Positions 1 to 5,438 of a DNA stretch of 6,550 bases are shown one piece after another. Made by a program: the position numbers and the translations under genes. Source of the stretch: Nitrospirota bacterium (GTDB lineage Bacteria; Nitrospirota; Nitrospiria; Nitrospirales; Nitrospiraceae). A model generated the notes under the pieces. The model made no database searches. It saw only the letters and a program-made list of their open reading frames with translations, and was not told the origin of the DNA. The DNA lies in NCBI GenBank assembly GCA_020028195.1, contig JAHWYE010000100.1, positions 1 through 6,550 of the forward strand. Direction: 5' to 3'. Each line of letters starts with the position of its first letter. The stretch's first letter is position 1.

Positions 1-1019
1 CGGATCTCACGGCGCTGCGGCGGGCGTCCGAACTGATCGGCGCCAACCTTTCGCCAGGAACGATTGTTGTCTTCGAGTCCACGGTCTATCCCGGGGCTAC
101 GGAGGAGGTCTGCCAACCCTTGCTCGAGCGTTCCTCCGGCCTGAAGTGCGGCGTGGACTTTAAGCTGGGCTATTCGCCGGAGCGAATCAATCCCGGAGAC
201 AAGGAGCACACGCTGGAGAGGGTGGTAAAGGTGGTTGCTGCTCAGGATGCAAAGACACTGGAACTCGTGGCGAGCACCTACGCATTAGTCGTGAAGGCCG
301 GTATCCATCAGGCGCCGAGTATCAGAGTGGCTGAGGCGGCCAAGGTGATCGAGAACACCCAACGTGATCTGAATATCGCCCTCATGAACGAACTGGCGCT
401 CATCTTTAATCGGCTGAACATCGATACCAGAGCGGTGCTGGAAGCGGCCGGAACGAAGTGGAATTTCCTCAAGTTCACACCGGGTCTCGTGGGAGGACAC
501 TGCATCGGCGTAGATCCCTACTACTTGACCACGAAGGCCGAATCAGTGGGGTATCACCCTCAAGTCATTCTAGCCGGCCGCCGGATCAACAATGGGATGG
601 GGAAGTTTGTCGCTGAGCAGACCGTCAAGCTCCTCAGCAGGCTGGAGCATCCGATCAAGGATCTCCGTGTTGCAGTGCTCGGCATCACCTTCAAGGAGAA
701 CGTCCCCGACTTGCGCAACAGTCGCGTTCCGGACATCATTCATGAGCTCCAAGACTACGGCCTTCAAGTGATCGTCCATGATCCCTTGGCCCTTCCGGAA
801 GAGGCGCTGGCAGAGTATGATATCCCACTGGTACCGTGGGATCAGGTCAGGAAGGTCGATGGAATCGTGGTGGCGGTGCCGCACCAGGCCTACCTCGCGA
901 TGGGGACCCAGGAGCTGGTAAAACCACTCAATGACGTTGGACGCGGCGTGGTGGTTGACGTGAAAGGCATCCTATCTCCCAAGTCCTTGCCCCCTACCAC
1001 GAAGTACTGGAGACTGTGA
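1..1019 (+). CDS. tviB: UDP-N-acetylhexosamine C6-dehydrogenase, TviB/WbpO type (5' end missing)
   Basis: Member of the UDP-glucose/GDP-mannose dehydrogenase family. By family it oxidises C6 of UDP-GlcNAc or UDP-GalNAc to the uronic acid with two NAD+, in the cytoplasm, supplying sugar nucleotides for surface polysaccharide or O-antigen. The reading frame is open from base 3 and gives 338 residues to the TGA at 1017-1019. The family is usually about 420-430 residues, so roughly 85-90 residues, including the N-terminal GxGxxG Rossmann loop, lie upstream. Visible signatures (fragment numbering) are FESTVYPG near residue 25, YSPERINPGDK, the Lys114/Asn118 pair in AAKVIEN, and the catalytic Cys167 with Asp171 in GGHCIGVDPYYLT (Cys codon 501-503). 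The C-terminal NAD/UDP domain follows with GITFKENVPDLRNSR, and the protein ends in the family-typical YWRL. All catalytic residues in the visible part are intact. A TTG at 120 is internal and not the start. Family is certain; GlcNAc versus GalNAc specificity is not resolved. Confidence 0.95.
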   Translation, partial: DLTALRRASELIGANLSPGTIVVFESTVYPGATEEVCQPLLERSSGLKCGVDFKLGYSPERINPGDKEHTLERVVKVVAAQDAKTLELVASTYALVVKAGIHQAPSIRVAEAAKVIENTQRDLNIALMNELALIFNRLNIDTRAVLEAAGTKWNFLKFTPGLVGGHCIGVDPYYLTTKAESVGYHPQVILAGRRINNGMGKFVAEQTVKLLSRLEHPIKDLRVAVLGITFKENVPDLRNSRVPDIIHELQDYGLQVIVHDPLALPEEALAEYDIPLVPWDQVRKVDGIVVAVPHQAYLAMGTQELVKPLNDVGRGVVVDVKGILSPKSLPPTTKYWRL

Positions 1020-1139
1020 CGGCCGTCTGTGTTCCCGTACTATCGCCATCGCCGCCATGTTTTCCTGTAGTTAGAAGTCCGCGGCAGCCTGACGCATGCT
1101 TGACTGCTTAGGGTGCTTTCGCTTGCAGCCACCGATGCA

Positions 1140-1167
1140 TTGATCTTCCTTCTGAATCTGTTACAAT
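1140..1167 (+). promoter_or_regulatory. Probable sigma70-type promoter with extended -10, driving the secretin operon
   Basis: TTGATC at 1140-1145 (4 of 6 matches to TTGACA), a 16-base spacer, then TACAAT at 1162-1167 (5 of 6 to TATAAT), preceded by TG one base upstream (1159-1160), which makes an extended -10. Transcription would begin near 1174, giving a leader of about 105 bases before the secretin ATG. It lies in the only intergenic stretch longer than 100 bases in the window (1020-1278), where a gene-cluster boundary would be expected. No clear rho-independent terminator for the dehydrogenase gene was seen between 1020 and 1139, so read-through from upstream is also possible. The call is by motif only. 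Confidence 0.5.
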
Positions 1168-1266
1168 GCCGGCCACTTAGGTTCGACGGCAACACTTCGA
1201 ATTTATGGCAAACTCTTTGCTTTCCGCGAACTTCATGTTATGTGTAAGCCTTGTAGGTGGTGAACA

Positions 1267-1271
1267 AGGGG
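1267..1271 (+). promoter_or_regulatory. Ribosome binding site of the secretin gene
   Basis: AGGGG seven bases upstream of the ATG at 1279. This supports the ATG at 1279, which also places a complete lipoprotein signal peptide at the N-terminus. Confidence 0.7.
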
Positions 1272-1278
1272 TGCGAAC

Positions 1279-3618
1279 ATGAATTCTCGACCCATTCTTC
1301 CAAGTCTTCTGGTACTTGCCCTGCTGACTGGCTGCAGCATGCTGATGTCTGCGGATACCAAGCGGGGTGATCAACATGTTGAGGAGGGGAACTGGGAAGA
1401 AGCGATGCTGGCCTACCAGCAAGCACTCAAGGAAGATCCCTTCAATCAACCACTCCAAGCCAAACTTACCCTCGCGAGGACCCGCGCGGCCGCCATGCAT
1501 GAAGAGCGGGGCCGGGCGCTCCTTAAAGAGCACCAGATTGAGCAGTCCATTGAGTCATTCAAGCGCGCCTTGAATCTTGAGCCGGCCCGCGTGGAGCACC
1601 ATGCGGCCCTGGCCGAGGCGCTGCGCCTTAAAGAGGCTCGTGACCAGGTCCGGGAGGCTGAAAAACTCCACAACGTCGGCCGAGTGGATGAGGCCATTGA
1701 TGCTTACACCAGAGCGGCTGAGCTGGACCCCAGCTTGAGCCGCGCCCTGGAGGGAGTGGCTGCCCTCACTGAGCAGCAGCAGGCTTCAAAGAGGGAGGGG
1801 GCCTTTGGCCAGCCGGTTACGATGCGGTTCCAGAAAGCCGGGATCAAAGAGGTGCTGGAGGGATTAGCTAAGGCTTCCGGCTTCAACGTGGTCTTTGACA
1901 AGGATGTGAGGAGCGACCCGATCAGTATCACGATCCAAGACACGCCGTTCGATCAAGCCTGGAACCTCATTTTGAGCAGCAACAGCCTCTTCTCCCGACG
2001 AGTGGGACCAGACACTGTCCTGGTCAGTCCGAACACCAAGCAGAAGCAAGAGCAGTATCAGGATCTGATGATCCGGACCTTCTACCTGTCCAACGTCAAA
2101 GCCAAGGAGATGGTGACGTTACTGAGAAGTATGTTGGACAGCAAACGCATGTACGCCAACGAAGAGATTAATGCCGTGGTGATCCGGGACCAACCGGAAA
2201 AGCTCCAACTTGCGGAGCGAATCATTTTGGCCAATGATCGTCAACCGTCGGAGGTGCTATTCGACGTCGAGGTGCTGGAGGTCAACCGGACGAAGACCCA
2301 GAGGTACGGATTGGACTGGCCGAAGCAGGCGGGAGTTGGTGTTGTGCCGCCCGGATTTACCGGCGCCCTGACGTCCGCTGCCCAGCAGTTTACCTATCGT
2401 CAACTGACCGACCTGGGGCCGGACAGCTACATCTTTCGACTCCCCTCGACCGTGCTGCTTGACTTTTTTAAACAGGAATCGGACGCGAAGACGCTGGCTG
2501 CGCCGAAGATTCGCGTGATGAATAATAAGAAGGCGGAGATCAACGTCGGGGATAAACAACCGATCTTGCTTTCCACCACGAACGTCCTGCCAGGCCAAGC
2601 CGCGACCGGTGCAGTGCCGACCACCTCAACCGTGACCTCGATTGAATTCAGGGATGTGGGGGTGAAATTGACAGTCGAACCCACCATCCATTTAATCAAC
2701 GAACTCTCCTTGAAGTTGAAAATTGACGTGATCCGTCTTGGGGACCGGGTGGTGTTGCAGGCCTCTCCGGAGATCACGCAGTTCCGATTCGGCAACCGGA
2801 CTGCCGAAACGGTTCTGAATATCAAGGACGGTGAAACAATCGTGCTGGGCGGCCTGATCCAGGAGGAGGATCGGAAGACCAGGGTGACCATTCCATGGCT
2901 GGGAGATCTCCCCCTCGTCGGGTGGATGTTTAGCACCTTTACCACGGATAGGCAGACCACGGAGGTGGTTCTCACGATCACGCCGCATATTGTGCAAACC
3001 ATGAATCCGCCGAGCCCGGAGGCGCAAACTTTTTGGTCCGGCACCGAGTCCCTCTATGCGACCACGCCACTGTTTTCTGGCACCACTCAGAAGTCGGTCG
3101 GCTCCGAAGGAAATGGACGGCAATCCAAGTTGCAGCAGCCTCCTCGTCCTGGCGGAGCTTTGCCAGGGAGCCAGAGTGCGCCAACTCTCTCTCGTGCCAC
3201 TGCTGGTCACGGGACGGTGCTGGCCTTGAAGCCATCCGAGCTTGCGACGGGGATCGGCCAGGAGTTTCAAGTGGGCCTGGTGGCGGAAAGTCTCGAAGGT
3301 CTCACAGAAGGTGTGGTGACGGTGGAGTATGACCCCCAAGTCCTGGAGTTCCGTCGAGTCGTGGAGGGGGAACTCCTGAAGCGGAGGGGTGGCCGGGCGT
3401 CCGTGACGGTGTCGCCGAATCCCAGCAGGGGCTCCGTCCAGTTCACGATGCGCCGACAGGGAGAACCGGCTTCAGGAAATGGCGGTCTGGTCATGCTGAC
3501 CTTCGCCGGCAGAGCGCCGGGTGTGTCGCCCCTTGCGATTCAGATACCGGAGGGTCTGGACCACGGCAAGTATGGCCGGCCGGCGATCGAGGGACACGGC
3601 ATCGTGAGGGTTCGGTGA
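1279..3618 (+). CDS. Lipidated outer-membrane secretin with N-terminal TPRs and C-terminal cohesin domain (GspD/PilQ/MshL superfamily)
   Basis: A 779-residue protein expected to form the multimeric outer-membrane channel of a type II secretion or type IV pilus-like machine. Residues 1-18 are a lipoprotein signal ending in the lipobox LTGC, with lipidated Cys19 followed by Ser, which suits outer-membrane sorting. Three TPR-like repeats lie at about 27-56, 75-104 and 124-152, each with the AxxxYxxALxxDP pattern. An STN/N0 domain follows at about 181-250 and one N1-type ring domain at about 265-325. The secretin domain (about 326-575) contains AAPKIRVMNNKKAEINVGDKQP, a long gate segment, and IPWLGDLPLVGWMF at 539-551. 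A Gly/Ser/Gln/Pro-rich linker (about 603-643) leads to a cohesin-like beta domain (about 645-779; YDPQVLEF, GGLVMLTFAGRAPG). N2/N3 domains are absent, closer to PilQ/MshL than GspD. It is first in the operon and overlaps the next gene by four bases. The secretin call is certain; secretion versus pilus role is open. Confidence 0.93.
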   Translation: MNSRPILPSLLVLALLTGCSMLMSADTKRGDQHVEEGNWEEAMLAYQQALKEDPFNQPLQAKLTLARTRAAAMHEERGRALLKEHQIEQSIESFKRALNLEPARVEHHAALAEALRLKEARDQVREAEKLHNVGRVDEAIDAYTRAAELDPSLSRALEGVAALTEQQQASKREGAFGQPVTMRFQKAGIKEVLEGLAKASGFNVVFDKDVRSDPISITIQDTPFDQAWNLILSSNSLFSRRVGPDTVLVSPNTKQKQEQYQDLMIRTFYLSNVKAKEMVTLLRSMLDSKRMYANEEINAVVIRDQPEKLQLAERIILANDRQPSEVLFDVEVLEVNRTKTQRYGLDWPKQAGVGVVPPGFTGALTSAAQQFTYRQLTDLGPDSYIFRLPSTVLLDFFKQESDAKTLAAPKIRVMNNKKAEINVGDKQPILLSTTNVLPGQAATGAVPTTSTVTSIEFRDVGVKLTVEPTIHLINELSLKLKIDVIRLGDRVVLQASPEITQFRFGNRTAETVLNIKDGETIVLGGLIQEEDRKTRVTIPWLGDLPLVGWMFSTFTTDRQTTEVVLTITPHIVQTMNPPSPEAQTFWSGTESLYATTPLFSGTTQKSVGSEGNGRQSKLQQPPRPGGALPGSQSAPTLSRATAGHGTVLALKPSELATGIGQEFQVGLVAESLEGLTEGVVTVEYDPQVLEFRRVVEGELLKRRGGRASVTVSPNPSRGSVQFTMRRQGEPASGNGGLVMLTFAGRAPGVSPLAIQIPEGLDHGKYGRPAIEGHGIVRVR

Positions 3619-4160
3619 ACCCCGTACCACGGGTTTACACCCGTGGCTTCGGGGTGAAAGAGGAGGGGGTGACCCTCCTCGAGTTGCTGGTGACCCTGGC
3701 GATCCTCATGATTCTGGCGTCGGTCGCCATGCCGCTCACCAGGGTGTCGGCGAAGCGAACGCAGGAGGTGGAGCTGCGCCAGCAGCTCCGCGTGATCCGA
3801 GCGGCGATTGACCTGTTCAAGATCGAGTGGAATCGCGAGGGAGACGTCCTGCTCGGCACGCTCTGTGTGAAGAACAAACTGACTTGCAAAGAGGTCAGCG
3901 GGGTCTATGGCCATCCCAAGTCGCTTGATGTTCTACTCGGAGTGACACTCGGCGGCCAGGAGGCAGTCACGCGGGGCACGACCGTCAGGCGATATCTGAG
4001 AAAGGTTCCCATTAATCCGATGACCGGCAAGGCCGACTGGGTCCTGCGCTGCTATAGTGATCCGCCGGATGCACAGAGTTGGTGTGGAAGCGATATCTAT
4101 GATCTTTCGACTCAGGGCCAGGAACTCGCGCTGGATGGCACGAAGTATCGCGACTGGTGA
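3615..4160 (+). CDS. GspG-like pseudopilin / type IV pilin-like protein 1, with Val at +1 and four cysteines
   Basis: 181 residues. The class III prepilin signal is KEEG|VTLLELLVTLAI: cleavage after Gly18, Glu at +5 of the mature protein, and a hydrophobic helix over about 19-41. The mature body has the pseudopilin layout of a long amphipathic helix, then YLRKVPINPMT (127-137) and a GspG-like end, GTKYRDW. The subunit would be processed by a prepilin peptidase and assembled into a periplasmic pseudopilus. The +1 residue is Val rather than the usual Phe/Met. Cys84/Cys91 and Cys146/Cys157 could form two disulfides. The start is the GTG at 3615, four-base overlap (GTGA) with the secretin stop, with GAGGG at 3606-3610 only four bases upstream. 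An alternative is GTG at 3654, which has no Shine-Dalgarno but would give a classical short leader, MKEEG. Family call is strong; role (major or minor subunit) is inferred. Confidence 0.88.
   Translation: MNPVPRVYTRGFGVKEEGVTLLELLVTLAILMILASVAMPLTRVSAKRTQEVELRQQLRVIRAAIDLFKIEWNREGDVLLGTLCVKNKLTCKEVSGVYGHPKSLDVLLGVTLGGQEAVTRGTTVRRYLRKVPINPMTGKADWVLRCYSDPPDAQSWCGSDIYDLSTQGQELALDGTKYRDW
3619..3655 (+). repeat. Strong imperfect palindrome at the secretin/pseudopilin junction
   Basis: Inner arms CCACGGGT (3627-3634) and ACCCGTGG (3639-3646) are perfect reverse complements around the loop TTAC. Outer arms ACCCCG (3619-3624) and CGGGGT (3650-3655) are also perfect complements, separated from the inner stem by a 2/3-base internal loop. 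In RNA this is a stem of 14 pairs beginning at the first base after the secretin stop codon. It lies inside the pseudopilin leader coding region and covers the alternative GTG start at 3654. No T-run follows, so it is not a standard terminator. It could be a REP-like element, an mRNA stabiliser or a translational control hairpin; the sequence alone does not decide. Confidence 0.75.
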
Positions 4161-4548
4161 GCGGCAGCGCAGGCAGCCGAATGGCTTCACCATTATCGAG
4201 CTCATGACGGTCGTCTCGATTGTGGGGATCCTGGCTACGCTTGCGGTGCCGTCGTATCAGGCTGCCTTGCTCAGAGCTCGGGAAACAGCCCTTCGGCACG
4301 ATCTGTTTACTTTGCGGGATCTACTTGACCAGCATCGGGCTGACCAGGGCAAGTATCCCTCATCGCTACAAATCTTGATGAGTGCCGGCTATCTTAGGAA
4401 GATGCCGGTGGATCCCTTCACAACCTCTGAGGCCACGTGGCAGGAAATCACTGAGCCGACGGTGGGCAGCGTTGAGGGTGGAGTCGTTGACGTGTTTTCC
4501 GGCTCGGACCGGGTCGGGACAAACGGCGTCCCGTACAATCAATGGTGA
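4135..4548 (+). CDS. GspG-like pseudopilin / type IV pilin-like protein 2
   Basis: 137 residues from the ATG at 4135. A 17-residue basic leader ends in QPNG, and the prepilin site is NG|FTIIELMTVVSIVGILA: Phe at +1, Glu at +5, hydrophobic helix about 18-40. The body has the GspG hallmarks KYPSSLQILMSAGYLRKMPVDPF (start about residue 73; YLRKMPVDPFT at 86-96) and an end resembling the GspG Asp/Ser/Gly-rich loop, DVFSGSDRVG, then NGVPYNQW. It has no cysteines after cleavage. The reading frame is open further upstream (to 4057), but that part lies inside the preceding pseudopilin gene. The ATG at 4135 overlaps it by 26 bases, has a weak AGGA at 4120-4123, and gives a sensible leader length. It is likely processed by the same prepilin peptidase and co-assembled with pseudopilin 1, of which it is a divergent paralogue. 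It is the better GspG candidate of the two, being closer in length and motif. Confidence 0.88.
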   Translation: MARSIATGERQRRQPNGFTIIELMTVVSIVGILATLAVPSYQAALLRARETALRHDLFTLRDLLDQHRADQGKYPSSLQILMSAGYLRKMPVDPFTTSEATWQEITEPTVGSVEGGVVDVFSGSDRVGTNGVPYNQW

Positions 4549-4597
4549 CGACGATTCTCCCAGGCGCAGGCAGGGCCAACCGACCTTGTTCGTTCGT

Positions 4598-5356
4598 ATG
4601 ATGAAACATCTGACCTACTGTGCGCTGTTCTCTGCTCTGATCCTGGCGGGATGCGCTGAGTTCGATCCTGGGCCGACGGTGGACGATCTACAGTTGACTA
4701 TCGACGCGCTCAAGACCCAGACCAGGGATGCGCAACGGACGGTTGCAGACCTGCGCGCCGAGTTGGAAACGCGCCGCCAGGAGTTGGGAGCGGCGCTGGT
4801 TGCGAGGGCTCAATTGGAAGGCAAGCTGCGTGAGGCTGAGCGCCGATTCATTGAGGCGCGCCAAGTGGTCGAGTTGCAGCGTGAGGAGTTGGCCAGAGCC
4901 CGGGACGAACGAGCGGGTGTGGCGCACGGCGGGCGCAACCTCCGGTCACAACTGCGTCGCCTGCAGCAGCAACTTGCACAGCACGATCAGCTCCAGCAAC
5001 AGATGGTCAGTCCATCTCGTCCCCAGGTGCGCTCGCGTGCTGTAGGAAGGGCTCGCCAGCAAGAATCTACCGTTAACATGGCTGAGCATCAGGACGCTCT
5101 GCGGAGGGGGGCCGTACCAGCGGCGCGAATGAATCGGTCATCATCGACCTCGCCGGACCCAGCGCAGCCCGTGGATGATTCGACGGCGTTACCCCTCAGA
5201 ATAATCGTCGTGAAGCCTGGCGATACCCTCTGGAGCCTCGCGCGGCGGTATCGGGTGGATCTCATGGAGCTGCGAATCCTCAACCAGTTGACGACAGATC
5301 GCATTCTGGCCGGTCAGGACTTGTTCCTGCCTCCTGCTTCAGGTGACGCAGGGTAG
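4598..5356 (+). CDS. Lipoprotein with long coiled coil and C-terminal LysM domain
   Basis: 252 residues from the ATG at 4598. The signal peptide ends in the lipobox LAGC (residues 16-19); lipidated Cys19 is followed by Ala-Glu, with no Asp at +2, so outer-membrane location is expected. Residues about 27-137 are a charged heptad-rich coiled coil (Glu, Arg, Gln, Leu). A low-complexity Ser/Pro/Arg segment (about 138-198) follows, then a LysM peptidoglycan-binding domain at about 202-246 (VVKPGDTLWSLARRYRV, LNQL, ILAGQDLFLP). An outer-membrane anchor, a spacer and a cell-wall binder suggest a tether between outer membrane and peptidoglycan. Within this operon it may position or stabilise the secretin, functionally like FimV or TsaP, although no homology to those beyond LysM is seen. 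The start is uncertain: ATG 4601 or TTG 4586 are in frame, and none has a convincing Shine-Dalgarno. The exact role is unknown. Confidence 0.85.
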   Translation: MMKHLTYCALFSALILAGCAEFDPGPTVDDLQLTIDALKTQTRDAQRTVADLRAELETRRQELGAALVARAQLEGKLREAERRFIEARQVVELQREELARARDERAGVAHGGRNLRSQLRRLQQQLAQHDQLQQQMVSPSRPQVRSRAVGRARQQESTVNMAEHQDALRRGAVPAARMNRSSSTSPDPAQPVDDSTALPLRIIVVKPGDTLWSLARRYRVDLMELRILNQLTTDRILAGQDLFLPPASGDAG

Positions 5357-5384
5357 GCTAACGGCGAATTGGAATCCGTGGACA

Positions 5385-5405
5385 CGACGAGCAGCCGTCT
5401 CGTCG
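5385..5405 (+). other. Small stem-loop in the LysM-lipoprotein / F-protein gap
   Basis: CGACGAG (5385-5391) and CTCGTCG (5399-5405) are perfect reverse complements around a seven-base loop. No T-run follows, so it is not a typical intrinsic terminator. It may be an intercistronic RNA structure or chance. The rest of the 82-base gap shows nothing beyond a short AGGG (5431-5434) before the next ATG. Confidence 0.35.
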
Positions 5406-5438
5406 GTTCGGCAATCGAATGGTGTGCAGTAGGGCACG

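Noticed and set aside
1018..1027. Palindrome GACGGCCGTC just after the dehydrogenase stop, considered as a terminator
   Set aside because: It has no loop and no following T-run, so it cannot form a useful terminator hairpin.
1100..1128. TTGACT at 1100-1105 as an alternative -35 box
   Set aside because: At 17 bases' spacing the -10 would be TTGCAG, a poor match; the 1140-1167 pair is much better.
2427..3339. Long minus-strand open frames (205 and 215 codons) under the secretin gene
   Set aside because: They lie opposite a clearly coding secretin frame with strong domain matches; their translations are Arg/Ser-rich and resemble no family. They are shadows of GC-rich codon use.
4057..4134. Upstream extension of pseudopilin 2 to ATG 4057
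   Set aside because: It would add 26 residues to the prepilin leader and lies wholly inside pseudopilin 1; ATG 4135 gives a normal 17-residue leader.
4167..4573. Ten-base direct repeat GCGCAGGCAG at 4167-4176 and 4564-4573, each shortly after a Trp-TGA gene end
   Set aside because: Repeats of this length are expected by chance in a window this size, and there is no further similarity around them.
4382..4597. Upstream extension of the LysM lipoprotein frame to 4382
   Set aside because: It would bury the lipobox signal peptide 72 residues into the protein and overlap pseudopilin 2; starts near 4598 place the signal correctly.
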